From: Microthrix sp041394405
GTDB taxonomy: Bacteria; Actinomycetota; Acidimicrobiia; Acidimicrobiales; Microtrichaceae
Direction of reading: 5' to 3'
Length of the DNA: 64,000 bases
NCBI GenBank assembly: GCA_041394405.1
Contig: JAWKIF010000006.1
Location: 1,262,087-1,326,086, forward strand
Below are positions 40,308-49,701 of this stretch, one piece after another. Under the pieces are notes generated by a model that was not told where the DNA came from, ran no database searches, and was given only the letters and a program-made list of their open reading frames with translations. The first letter of the stretch is position 1. Every line of letters begins with the position of its first letter. A program made the position numbers and the translations under genes.

Positions 40308-43259
40308 TCATCGGCGCCCGGGTTCATCGGTGTGGCCCTCTTCGCCGGCGAAGCTGCGGCCGCCCAGCGGGTCGAAGCCGCCCGGTGCCGGTACCTGGTC
40401 GCCAGCCGGTACCTCGGGATCGTCGTCCGCCGCATCGAGACGCCCGCGCTCGCGTGCCGACCGGTAGTTCGAGAGCAGGCTGCGCACCTGGTCGGGGCTG
40501 CGGGTGCTGGCGCCGGCCACCACCTGGTCGGCGTCGCCAAGACCGTCGCCGAGGGCCTCGCCCTGGGCCCGCTGCGGCAGGTCGCTGTCGTGGTGCGGCG
40601 GCGCCTCGCTCGCGCTCGCATCCTGGTCCTCGTCCAGCAACGAGTAGAGGCCCATCTCGAACGCGTCGCCGAGGGGCACCGCATCCACCAACGACTCGGG
40701 GTCGCCGTCGGGCGGTGGGGGCGCCTGCTGGTGCGGGACCTCCGGTGGTGTCCAGTCGTGGGTGGCGGGCCCCTCGGCGGGGGGGAATCCGAGAGCGTCG
40801 TCGGAGGGCGTGGTCCCGTTCGGGGCATAGGGGTCAAGTGGCGTCGCAGGGACCTGGTCGGCCGGCGGTGCCCAGCCCACCGCATCGTCAGTCCATGTCG
40901 ATGCGGTGCCGGAATGATCGGGGGATGGCTCGGCGGACACTGGTGTCTCTCCACTGAAGGGGTCGTTGTTGGGGAGCGATCCATCGCCGGTGGGACCGAT
41001 CGGGGCGAGCTGGCCCGCGTTGGGCCCGGCGTGGTCGCCGGCTCCGTTGGCGTCCGGCGCTTGGCCGTTGCGTGAGGGCAGCGGCTGCAGATCGGCGGGA
41101 CGTGGCTCGCCGAAGGGCCCCGGTGGAGGTCGGCGTGTCGGCTCGCTGGTGAAGAGTGAGCTGACGGGCTCGGGCTCGGACAGGGGCCGCTCCTCACCGC
41201 TTCCGGCACCTCGCTCCGCATGGTTCGTTGGCGCCATGGAGCTTGGCGCCGTCGAGCTGGCGGCCATCGAGGCGGTGGCCGCCATGGCCGCCGGTTGAAG
41301 GTCGTCGGCGAAGGTGGAGTCGTGGGCCTCGTAGCCGACAGCGGGTGGGCCACTTGTCTCCGCTGCTGCATCCGCCCCCTGTTCGAGCAGCGCCGCCGGG
41401 AGGGTGACTGCGGCCACCACCCCGCCGTCCTGACCGGCCGAGAGCCGCACCGAGACTCCGTGGCGTGCAGCCAACGCCGCCACCACCACGAAGCCCAGCG
41501 ACCGTCCAGACCCCAGGCCCAACGAGGGGGCGGTGGCCAGGCGCTCGTTGGCCTCGGCCAACTGCTCGGCGGTCATGCCCATGCCGTGATCGGTGAGCAC
41601 CAGTGCGTAGGACCCCTCCTGGGCAGCGTGGCCAACCACGTCCACGGTGGTTTCCGGGGGCGAGTACTGGGTGCCGTTCTCCATCAGCTCGGAGAGCAGG
41701 TGGGCCAGGTCGACCGCAGCTGCGCCCCGCAGCCGGGCGGGGCCGATCTCCAGGATCTCGATCCGCTGATAGTCCTCGACCTCGCCGATGGCCACCCGCA
41801 CCACGTCCATCAGCGGCACGGCCTTTGCCCGCTTGCGGGCCTGCTGCTCCGCCCCGGCCAGCACCAGCAGCGATTCGGCGTTTCGACGCATCCGGGTGGC
41901 CAAGTGGTCCAGCCGGAACAGTCGCTCGAGCTGATCGGGGTCCTGCTCGGTCGACTCCAGCGAATCGATGTAGCGGATCTGGCGGTCGAGCAGGCTCTGG
42001 TTGCGGCGGGCCAGGTTGACGTACATGTCGGAGATGCCGCGGGTCACCACCTCGCTCTGCTGCTGGGCGACTTCGACGATGGAGGTCTGCACGTCGTCGA
42101 GCGCCGCGGCCAGCTGGCCGATCTCGTCCTTGCTGTGAATGCCCATGGGCACCACCGGCGGCGGTTCGATGTTGGGGTTGATCAGCGAGTCAACCAAGGT
42201 CGGCAGCGTCTCGGTGGCCAAGCACTCGGTCGCCTCGGACAGCCGTCGCAAGGGACGGATCACGGAGCGCACCACCAGGCTGGCGATGGCTGCTGAGGCC
42301 ACCAAGGCGGAGACGGCGATGGCCAAGGCGACGGCGGCCTGGCGAGTGGACTCGTCCACCATGGCCTGCGCAGCCTGCAGATCGGTTGCCTGCACGGCGG
42401 CCTGCGCGTCGGCCAGCACCGTCACCCGGTCGGCGGCATCGAGGGCGAACTGCTCGGGAGTGGTACCCAGGTCCTCGGGGCTGGTCTGGGCAATCAGCCC
42501 GGCAACCACCGCGCCGGCTGGGCGAGCACGCTCGTCCTTGAGCGCCCGGTCCAGGATGGCCCGCTCCGAGGCGTTGGCGATGCTGGTGCGGAATGTCCGG
42601 GAGAACGACTCGGCATCTTCCTGCAGCACGTCGAATCGGCCGGAGGCCATGGCGTTGTCAGGGTCGGGGCCAAGCTTCACGAGCGCATAGGCCATCTGCC
42701 CGTTGACCGCGGACAACGCCCGGTCCAGCACGAGGTGGTTGTTCAGGTTCAGAGCCGTGCTGGTGGCGCCCGACACCGTGGTCAGGAGCTCGCCCACCAG
42801 GTCGACGTCGACGTCATAGTCGTCGAGGACGGTCACGACCTCCGAAGGATCGGCCGCGTCAACCTCGGCCCGGGTGGAAGGCAGGTTCGAGATCATCTCG
42901 CCGTAGCGGCCGACCAGTCGCTGTACCTGTCCCGACGGGTCCTCAATATCGACGGCGCCCAGGCTGGCGACGGTGGCGGCCAATGCCTCGTCCGTCTCGG
43001 TACGCGCGGTGGACAGCCGGTCGGAGACCGCTTCGTCTCCGGTGAGCATCGAGCCGACGCCGAGGATCTGTTCCAAGCGGAGTGCCGACTCAGCGGCGCT
43101 GAGGTCGGCGGCAGACTGGGCCAACGCCCGGTCGTTGATGGCTTCCGAGCGGGCGGTCAGCTCGCTCTGCAGGTAGACGCCCGTCAACGCGGTGAGCGCC
43201 AGGAGGGGCACGGCCAACACGATGAGCAGCCGTGATCGAACAGTGAGTTTGGAGATCAT
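40308..43259 (-). CDS. cvnA: Conservon sensor histidine kinase (CvnA, nitrate-sensing-domain type)
   Basis: A 983-residue membrane sensor kinase. A membrane helix lies at 9-27, then an extracytoplasmic all-helical NIT-like sensor (about 30-300), a second helix (about 303-327) and a HAMP-like linker. The phospho-acceptor region is LDHLATRMRRNAESLL (about 451) and the HATPase domain has LLSELMENGTQYSPPET (N box) and LTDHGMGMTAEQL. From about residue 623 to the end is a 360-residue Pro/Ala/Asp-rich tail without a fold. No response regulator gene is adjacent, as is usual for conservons. ATG 43259 has GGAAGG 5 nt upstream; the frame to 43313 is less likely. Confidence 0.92.
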   Translation of the reverse strand: MISKLTVRSRLLIVLAVPLLALTALTGVYLQSELTARSEAINDRALAQSAADLSAAESALRLEQILGVGSMLTGDEAVSDRLSTARTETDEALAATVASLGAVDIEDPSGQVQRLVGRYGEMISNLPSTRAEVDAADPSEVVTVLDDYDVDVDLVGELLTTVSGATSTALNLNNHLVLDRALSAVNGQMAYALVKLGPDPDNAMASGRFDVLQEDAESFSRTFRTSIANASERAILDRALKDERARPAGAVVAGLIAQTSPEDLGTTPEQFALDAADRVTVLADAQAAVQATDLQAAQAMVDESTRQAAVALAIAVSALVASAAIASLVVRSVIRPLRRLSEATECLATETLPTLVDSLINPNIEPPPVVPMGIHSKDEIGQLAAALDDVQTSIVEVAQQQSEVVTRGISDMYVNLARRNQSLLDRQIRYIDSLESTEQDPDQLERLFRLDHLATRMRRNAESLLVLAGAEQQARKRAKAVPLMDVVRVAIGEVEDYQRIEILEIGPARLRGAAAVDLAHLLSELMENGTQYSPPETTVDVVGHAAQEGSYALVLTDHGMGMTAEQLAEANERLATAPSLGLGSGRSLGFVVVAALAARHGVSVRLSAGQDGGVVAAVTLPAALLEQGADAAAETSGPPAVGYEAHDSTFADDLQPAAMAATASMAASSTAPSSMAPTNHAERGAGSGEERPLSEPEPVSSLFTSEPTRRPPPGPFGEPRPADLQPLPSRNGQAPDANGAGDHAGPNAGQLAPIGPTGDGSLPNNDPFSGETPVSAEPSPDHSGTASTWTDDAVGWAPPADQVPATPLDPYAPNGTTPSDDALGFPPAEGPATHDWTPPEVPHQQAPPPPDGDPESLVDAVPLGDAFEMGLYSLLDEDQDASASEAPPHHDSDLPQRAQGEALGDGLGDADQVVAGASTRSPDQVRSLLSNYRSARERGRLDAADDDPEVPAGDQVPAPGGFDPLGGRSFAGEEGHTDEPGRR

Positions 43260-43380
43260 CGAAGCCTTCCGACGAAGAAGTGGCGAGTGGGTCCAACGCG
43301 GACCTTCCCCCATCCATCGGAACCTCCGGCCCAGTCTTGAGGCTCAGGCGGTCATCGGCCGAACGGCTCATTCGCATCCC

Positions 43381-43408
43381 GGCGCTCCACGGCAGAACGC
43401 CGTGCGCC
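43381..43408 (-). terminator. Hairpin after gltD
   Basis: GGCG-(CTC bulge)-CACGGC pairs with GCCGTG-CGCC around loop AGAAC, giving ten base pairs 15 nt past the gltD stop. No T-tract. The rest of the 164-bp gap to cvnA shows no gene. Confidence 0.6.
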
Positions 43409-43423
43409 CAGGTCGTGGGCTCG

Positions 43424-44884
43424 CTACAGGGGCCGGTCGGATGGTTCGACGGGCGCAGGCAACAGGGTGGAGCCCATCAGCGCGGCGTCGACGGCCGCCG
43501 CGCAGGCACGACCCTCGGCGATTGCCCACACGATGAGGCTCTGTCCCCGACCCATGTCGCCGCAGGCATAGACCTTGTCGACGGACGTCCGATACAAGCC
43601 GTCGCGGGCGACGTTGGAGCGCTGGTCGCGCTTCACGTTCAACTCCTTGAGGAGGGGCGAGTCGTCGGGACCGGTGAAACCGAGCGCCAGAAACACCAGG
43701 TCGGCGGGCAGCTCGGTTTCGGTGCCGGGCACCTCGTCAAAGCTCATGGCGCCGTTCGTGAAGTTCTGCTCCACCTCGGTGAATCGCAGGCCCGTCAGGT
43801 TGCCCTCCGCATCGGAACAGAACTCCTTGGTGGAGACGGAGTACACCCGCTCGCCGCCCTCTTCATGGGCTGAGGTCACCTTGTAGGTGAAGGGCCACGT
43901 GGGCCAGGGGTGGGCATCGGGCCGATCCTCGGGGGGGCGAGGCATGATCTCGAATTGGTGCACCGAGGCGGCACCCTGGCGGTGGGCCGTGCCCAGGCAG
44001 TCGGCTCCGGTGTCGCCGCCGCCGATGATGACGACCCGCTTGCCCGCGGCGGAAATGGGCGGTTGCTCCAGGTCGCCCTCCTGCACCCGGTTGGCCCACG
44101 GCAGATACTCCATGGCCTGGTGGATGCCCTTGGCGTCACGCCCCGGAATGGGAAGGTCGCGCGCCGCCGTGGCCCCGCCGGCCAACACCAGCGCATCGTG
44201 GCGATCGGTCAGCTCGTCGGCGGTGATATCGACGCCCACCTCCGTGTTGGGGACAAACGCCGTTCCCTCGGCGCGCATCTGAGCCAGTCGGCGATCGAGG
44301 ACCCGCTTCTCCATCTTGAACTCGGGGATGCCGTAGCGCAGCAGGCCCCCGATGCGATCCGCCCGCTCGTAGACGGTGACCCGGTGGCCGGCCCGCGTCA
44401 GCTGCTGGGCCACCGCAAGGCCCGCAGGCCCGGAACCCACTACGGCCACCGTCTTGCCGGTGAGGCGGGACGGTGGCACCGGCTGCACCCAGCCCTCGTT
44501 CCACGCCCGGTCGATGATCTCCACTTCAACCTGCTTGATGGTGACGGGGTCGGCGTTGATCCCCAACACGCACGCCGCCTCGCACGGGGCCGGGCACAGG
44601 CGCCCGGTGAACTCCGGGAAGTTGTTGGTCGCATGGAGCGCGTCGATGGCCTGATGCCACCGGTCCCGGTACACCAGGTCGTTCCAGTCGGGAATGAGGT
44701 TGCCAAGGGGGCATCCCTGGTTACAGAAGGGAATGCCGCAGTCCATGCAGCGACTGGCCTGGGTCTCCAGGTGCTCCTCGGGGAACTCCTCGTACACCTC
44801 GTGCCAGTCCCGAAGGCGCACCGGAACCGGCCGGCGTGCCGGCAGTTCACGAACGTGTTCCAAAAAACCTCTGGGATCACCCAT
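43424..44884 (-). CDS. gltD: Glutamate synthase, small (beta) subunit
   Basis: Transfers electrons from NADPH through FAD and Fe-S clusters to the large subunit for glutamate synthesis. Cluster cysteines are C46, C49, C54 and C58 (RCMDCGIPFCNQGC) and C97, C101 and C105 (LCPAPCEAAC). The FAD site is VVGSGPAGLAVA and the NADPH site VIIGGGDTGADC. 486 residues is normal. ATG 44884 lacks a convincing ribosome binding site. The gene lies 99 nt downstream of gltB, separated by an 18-bp tandem repeat. Confidence 0.96.
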   Translation of the reverse strand: MGDPRGFLEHVRELPARRPVPVRLRDWHEVYEEFPEEHLETQASRCMDCGIPFCNQGCPLGNLIPDWNDLVYRDRWHQAIDALHATNNFPEFTGRLCPAPCEAACVLGINADPVTIKQVEVEIIDRAWNEGWVQPVPPSRLTGKTVAVVGSGPAGLAVAQQLTRAGHRVTVYERADRIGGLLRYGIPEFKMEKRVLDRRLAQMRAEGTAFVPNTEVGVDITADELTDRHDALVLAGGATAARDLPIPGRDAKGIHQAMEYLPWANRVQEGDLEQPPISAAGKRVVIIGGGDTGADCLGTAHRQGAASVHQFEIMPRPPEDRPDAHPWPTWPFTYKVTSAHEEGGERVYSVSTKEFCSDAEGNLTGLRFTEVEQNFTNGAMSFDEVPGTETELPADLVFLALGFTGPDDSPLLKELNVKRDQRSNVARDGLYRTSVDKVYACGDMGRGQSLIVWAIAEGRACAAAVDAALMGSTLLPAPVEPSDRPL

Positions 44885-44900
44885 ATCGCATCGCAGTCTG

Positions 44901-44972
44901 TGTGGTGGGTTGGGACGGTGTGGTGGGTTGGGAGAATGTGGCGGGTCGGGACGGTGCTCGGCGGGTCGAAGG
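44901..44972. repeat. 18-bp tandem repeat, four copies, between gltB and gltD
   Basis: TGTGGTGGGTTGGGACGG (44901-44918) is followed by three head-to-tail copies at exactly 18-nt spacing with increasing divergence. It occupies 72 of the 99 intercistronic bases, just upstream of the gltD start. Confidence 0.9.
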
Positions 44973-44983
44973 CGGTGAGGCGC

Positions 44984-47900
44984 CTAGGCGCGGGCGGCCG
45001 CCATGACGGCGTCCATCGTGGCGTCGTCGTCGAGGCCGTCGGCGCGGGCCTTGGCGGTCACCTCCAGGACCCGCTGGTAGTCGCAGGGCATCACCCGGGC
45101 GAACTCCCCCGCGGCGTCATCCCAGCGATCGAGCAACCGTCGGCCCACCTCCGAACCGGTCAGCTCGACGTGGCGACCGATGACCTCGGTCAGGAACGCC
45201 AGGTCGTCGTCATCGAGGCCCTGCAGCTCCACCATCTCCTCGTTGAGGTTGGTGGCCAGGACCGAGCCGGGGTCCCACACATAGGCGATGCCGCCGGACA
45301 TCCCCGCCCCGAAGTTGCGGCCGGTCGAGCCCAGGATGACCGCTCGTCCGCCGGTCATGTACTCGCATCCGTGATCGCCAACACCCTCGGTGACCACGAG
45401 GGCACCCGAATTGCGCACGCAGCAACGCTCCCCCACCACCCCCCGCACGAACAGCTCGCCGCCGGTGGCGCCGTACGCCATGACGTTGCCCGCGATGATG
45501 TTGTCCTCGGCGACAAAGTCGGGGTGCACCGAGCTGGGTGGCCGCACGACCAGCCGGCCCCCGGAGAGGCCCTTGCCCACATAGTCGTTGGCGTCTCCGG
45601 CGAGGGTCATGGTGACCCCTGCGGGAAGGAAGGCCCCGAAGCTGTTACCGGCGGACCCGCCGAAGTCGATGGTGACCGTGCCATCGGGCAGTCCCTGGGC
45701 GCCCCACCGCTTGGTGATCTCATGGCCCAACATGGTGCCGACGGTGCGGTTGACGTTGCGGATGGGCAGCTCCAGGTGCACCGCGGTGCCGTCGGCGATC
45801 GCCCCCTCGGACAGCTGGATCAGGGTGTTGTCGAGGGCCTGGTCCAGGCCGTGGTGCTGCTCGCGCACGTGATGAAGCTCGGTGCCCATGACCGGACTGG
45901 GGGCGTACAGGATCGGAGCCAGGTCGAGCCCGGCCGCCTTCCAGTGATCGATGGCCTCGCGGGTATCCAGCAGCCCGGCCTGGCCGACGGCCTCCTCCAG
46001 GGTGCGGAAGCCCAACTCGGCCAGCAACTCGCGAACCTCCTCGGCGATGAAGGTCATGAAGTTCACGACATGATCGGCTTGGCCGGAGTATCGAGCCCGA
46101 AGCTCGGGGTTCTGCGTGGCGATGCCCACCGGGCAGGTATCCAGGTGACACACACGCATCATGATGCAGCCCGAGACCACTAACGGCGCAGTGGCAAAGC
46201 CGAACTCCTCGGCCCCAAGCAGCGCCGCAATCACGACATCGCGTCCGGTCTTCAGCTGCCCGTCCACCTGCACCACGATCCGGTCGCGCAGGCCGTTCAG
46301 CAGCAGCGTCTGCTGGGTTTCCGCCAGCCCCAGCTCCCACGGGGCGCCGGCATGCTTCAACGATGTCAAGGGGCTGGCTCCGGTGCCGCCGTCGTGACCG
46401 GAGATGAGCACCACGTCGGACTTGGCTTTGGCCACCCCCGCCGCCACGGTGCCCACGCCCACCTCGGCCACCAGCTTGACGTGGATGCGGGCCGACGGGT
46501 TGGCGTTCTTCAGGTCGTGGATGAGCTGTGCCAGGTCTTCGATGGAGTAGATGTCGTGGTGGGGCGGCGGGCTGATGAGGCCGACCCCCGGGGTGGAATG
46601 CCGGGTGCCGGCGATCCAGGGGTACACCTTGTGGCCGGGCAGCTGGCCGCCCTCACCGGGCTTGGCGCCCTGGGCCATCTTGATCTGGATGTCATCGGCA
46701 TTGGTCAGGTAGTGAGCGGTCACGCCGAAACGGCCCGACGCCACCTGCTTGATGGCCGAGCGCCGCAGGTCGCCGTTGTCGTCCGGGGTAAACCGGTCGG
46801 CATCCTCGCCACCTTCGCCGGTGTTGGACTTGGCGCCCAGCCGGTTCATGGCGACGGCCAGCGTCTGGTGGGCTTCGGCCGAGATCGAGCCGTAGCTCAT
46901 GGCGCCGGTGGAGAAACGCTTGACGATGTCGGCGGCCGGCTCCACCTCGTCGAGGGGCACGGGAGTTCGTCCCTCGGTCGTGAAGCGGAACATGCCCCGC
47001 AGGGTGGCCAGCCGCTCGGACTGGTCGTCCACCAGCGCCGTGTACTCCTTGAAGATGTCGTATCGCTTCGTTTGGGTGGCGTGCTGCAGCTTGTAGACGG
47101 TCTTGGGGTTGAACAGGTGGTACTCGCCCTCGCGTCGCCACTGGTACTCGCCCCCGGCATCGAGTGGGCGGTAGGCCAGCTCCTCGGGGCGGTCGGGCCA
47201 GGCCATGGCGTGACGGCGCCGGACTGACTCGGCGATCTCGTCGAGTCCGATGCCCCCGAGGCGGCTGACCGTATCGGTGAAGTACTCGTCCACCAGGTCT
47301 TGGCTGAGGCCGATGGCCTCGAAGATCTGGGCGCCGGTGTAGGACGCCACCGTCGAGATGCCCATCTTGGACATCACCTTGAGGATGCCCTTGCCGGCGG
47401 CCTTGATGTAGTTGCTCACGGCGGCTTCGAAGCTGATGTCGCCCAACCGACCCTCGTTGACCAGGTTCTCGATGGTGTCGAAAGCGGTGTAGGGGTTGAC
47501 CGCAGCCGCCCCATATCCGATCAGCGAGGCGAAATGGTGCACCTCCCGGCACTCGCCGCTCTCGACGATGAGGCCCACCATGGTGCGCTTCTTGGTGCGG
47601 ACCAGGTGATGGTGCACCGCCGAGGTGGCAAGCAGCATCGGGATGGGTGCGCGGTCCTGGGTGGAGAATCGATCGGACAGGATCACCACGTTGACCCCGT
47701 CATCAACCGCAGCGGTCACCTCGGCGCGGAGTCGTTCCAGGTCGGCGGCCAGGCCTGCTCCCCCGTCGGCCACGCTGAAGTGCGTGTACAGCACGCGGCT
47801 GTGAAAGCCATGCGGTTGGGTGTCGTCCAGCTCCCGAAGCTTGCGCAGCTGGTCGTTGTGCAGCACGGGAAACGGCAGCTCGATGAGCTCGGCGTCCGAC

Positions 47901-49564
47901 GGGGTGAGGTCGAGGATGTTGCCCTCGGGCCCAAACACCTTGCCGAGGCTGGTCACCAACTCCTCGCGGATGGCGTCCAGCGGCGGATTGGTCACCTGGG
48001 CGAAGAGCTGCGTGAAGTAGTCGTACAGCAGCCGGGGTCGATCCGACAGCACGGCGATGGGCGTGTCGGTGCCCATCGATCCCAAGGCCTCCTTGCCGTC
48101 GCGGGCCATGGGGGTGAGGAGAATGCGGATCTCCTCCAACGAGTAGCCAAACACCTGCTGTGCCCGCAGGGTGTTCAGGGCCGGTTCGGTGATGTGGGGC
48201 TTGGCGGGCAGCGCCTCGAGATCGATGAGACCATCGTCGAGCCACTGCTGGTACGGGTGGGCCGCCGCCAGCTCGGCCTTGATCTCGGCGTCCTCGACGA
48301 TGCGGCCCTGCGAGGTGTCGATGAGAAACATGCGTCCCGGTTGGAGGCGACCCTTGCGCACCACCCGCTCGGGAGCGATGTCCAGCGTGCCCACCTCCGA
48401 GGCCATCACCACCAGACCGTCGTCGGTCACCCAATAGCGGCTCGGACGCAGGCCGTTGCGGTCCAGCACCGCACCGACCAGCGTTCCGTCGGTGAAGGTG
48501 ATGGAGGCCGGGCCGTCCCACGGCTCCATGAGACACGAGTGGTATTTGTAGAACGCCTGCAGGTCTGGGGCCATCGACTCGTGGTTCTCCCATGCCTCGG
48601 GAATCATCATGAGCACGGCATGGGGGAGCGAGTAGCCGCCGAGATGCAGCAGCTCCAAGGCCTCGTCGAAGCGAGCGGTGTCGCTGGCTCCCGGGGTGCA
48701 GATGGGATACAGCCGATCAAGGTCGCCCTCAATCAGGTCGGTCTTCAGCATGGCCTCCCGGGCCCGCATCCAGTTCTGGTTGCCCTGCACGGTGTTGATC
48801 TCGCCGTTGTGAGCGACGTAGCGGTACGGGTGGGCCAGCGGCCACGACGGGAACGTGTTGGTGGAGAAGCGGCTGTGCACCAAGCCGAGCGCCGACGTCA
48901 ATCGCGGGTCGACCAGGTCCGGGAAGAACTCACCGAGCTGCGGGGTGGTCAGCATGCCCTTGTACACGAGCGTTCGCGACGACAGGCTGGCGAAATAGGC
49001 CGACGAGCCCACCTCCCCCGGCAGCTCGTGCTCGATGCGCTTGCGCAACGGATAGACGGCCCGGTCCAGCTCGATACCGCTCCTGCGGCCTCCCGGCCGG
49101 TCCGCACGGTCGGCCACGATCAGCATCCGAAACTGCGGCATGGCGTCGGCCGCCATCGACCCGATCATGGAGGGATCCACCGGCACGTCTCGCCAGGCCA
49201 CGGTCAGGAGCCCCTCATCGACGACCAGCGACTCGATGTACTCGCTCACGGCCTGGGCCGGGCCGCTCTCGCGAGGCAGGAAGCCAATACCCACTGCGTA
49301 CTCACCTTCCGGCGGAAGGTCGTGGTCGACGACCGCTCGGAGGAACTCGTCGGGGACACCAATGAGGATGCCGGCGCCGTCGCCCGAGTTGGGTTCCGCA
49401 CCCGTGGCGCCGCGATGCTCGAGGTTCAGCAGCGACGTGAGCGCCTGCGACACCAGCTCGTGCGATCGTCGCCCGTGGAGGTCGACGACGAAGGACACGC
49501 CGCAAGCGTCGTGTTCGAATTGGGGTGCGTAGAGGCCGCTGGCGGCCGCCAGGCTGCGGTCCAT
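44984..49564 (-). CDS. gltB: Glutamate synthase, large (alpha) subunit
   Basis: Converts glutamine and 2-oxoglutarate to two glutamates. The class II amidotransferase nucleophile is Cys21 (FEHDACGVSF), exposed after removal of a 20-residue propeptide. The FMN synthase domain has GAKPGEGGQLPGHKVYPWIA, LISGHDGGTGASP and the 3Fe-4S cysteines CIMMRVCHLDTC (about 1132-1143). The C-terminal GXGXG beta-helix domain ends the 1526 residues. ATG 49564 has GGAAGG 6 nt upstream; the frame to 49660 is non-coding-like. A possible minus-strand promoter is TTGGAG (49655-49660) with TATCAT (49630-49635), though the 19-nt spacer is long. Confidence 0.97.
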   Translation of the reverse strand: MDRSLAAASGLYAPQFEHDACGVSFVVDLHGRRSHELVSQALTSLLNLEHRGATGAEPNSGDGAGILIGVPDEFLRAVVDHDLPPEGEYAVGIGFLPRESGPAQAVSEYIESLVVDEGLLTVAWRDVPVDPSMIGSMAADAMPQFRMLIVADRADRPGGRRSGIELDRAVYPLRKRIEHELPGEVGSSAYFASLSSRTLVYKGMLTTPQLGEFFPDLVDPRLTSALGLVHSRFSTNTFPSWPLAHPYRYVAHNGEINTVQGNQNWMRAREAMLKTDLIEGDLDRLYPICTPGASDTARFDEALELLHLGGYSLPHAVLMMIPEAWENHESMAPDLQAFYKYHSCLMEPWDGPASITFTDGTLVGAVLDRNGLRPSRYWVTDDGLVVMASEVGTLDIAPERVVRKGRLQPGRMFLIDTSQGRIVEDAEIKAELAAAHPYQQWLDDGLIDLEALPAKPHITEPALNTLRAQQVFGYSLEEIRILLTPMARDGKEALGSMGTDTPIAVLSDRPRLLYDYFTQLFAQVTNPPLDAIREELVTSLGKVFGPEGNILDLTPSDAELIELPFPVLHNDQLRKLRELDDTQPHGFHSRVLYTHFSVADGGAGLAADLERLRAEVTAAVDDGVNVVILSDRFSTQDRAPIPMLLATSAVHHHLVRTKKRTMVGLIVESGECREVHHFASLIGYGAAAVNPYTAFDTIENLVNEGRLGDISFEAAVSNYIKAAGKGILKVMSKMGISTVASYTGAQIFEAIGLSQDLVDEYFTDTVSRLGGIGLDEIAESVRRRHAMAWPDRPEELAYRPLDAGGEYQWRREGEYHLFNPKTVYKLQHATQTKRYDIFKEYTALVDDQSERLATLRGMFRFTTEGRTPVPLDEVEPAADIVKRFSTGAMSYGSISAEAHQTLAVAMNRLGAKSNTGEGGEDADRFTPDDNGDLRRSAIKQVASGRFGVTAHYLTNADDIQIKMAQGAKPGEGGQLPGHKVYPWIAGTRHSTPGVGLISPPPHHDIYSIEDLAQLIHDLKNANPSARIHVKLVAEVGVGTVAAGVAKAKSDVVLISGHDGGTGASPLTSLKHAGAPWELGLAETQQTLLLNGLRDRIVVQVDGQLKTGRDVVIAALLGAEEFGFATAPLVVSGCIMMRVCHLDTCPVGIATQNPELRARYSGQADHVVNFMTFIAEEVRELLAELGFRTLEEAVGQAGLLDTREAIDHWKAAGLDLAPILYAPSPVMGTELHHVREQHHGLDQALDNTLIQLSEGAIADGTAVHLELPIRNVNRTVGTMLGHEITKRWGAQGLPDGTVTIDFGGSAGNSFGAFLPAGVTMTLAGDANDYVGKGLSGGRLVVRPPSSVHPDFVAEDNIIAGNVMAYGATGGELFVRGVVGERCCVRNSGALVVTEGVGDHGCEYMTGGRAVILGSTGRNFGAGMSGGIAYVWDPGSVLATNLNEEMVELQGLDDDDLAFLTEVIGRHVELTGSEVGRRLLDRWDDAAGEFARVMPCDYQRVLEVTAKARADGLDDDATMDAVMAAARA

Positions 49565-49689
49565 GTGGAGCCTTCCAACCGGTGTCTGAGGGGGTGGGGG
49601 CATCGGGACGCCATTGGCCCGGCCGGTCGATGATACTGGTTTCGGGGGCGCTCCCTCCAACCGAATCCAGATGAGCTCAGGGGCGCAGG

Positions 49690-49695
49690 TAGGAT
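49690..49695 (+). promoter_or_regulatory. -10 hexamer TAGGAT, leaderless capA-like promoter
   Basis: TAGGAT ends 6 nt before ATG 49702 without a ribosome binding site. It lies in the 137-bp divergent gap with gltB. Confidence 0.5.
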
Positions 49696-49701
49696 TCCCC
49701 G

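Noticed and set aside
43260..43313. Longer N-terminus of the conservon kinase
   Set aside because: The extra 18 residues have no match to the family, while ATG 43259 has a GGAAGG site and begins the usual basic residues plus membrane helix.
47300..49633. 777-residue plus-strand frame opposite gltB
   Set aside because: Antisense of a universally conserved enzyme; composition is typical of third-position GC shadows.
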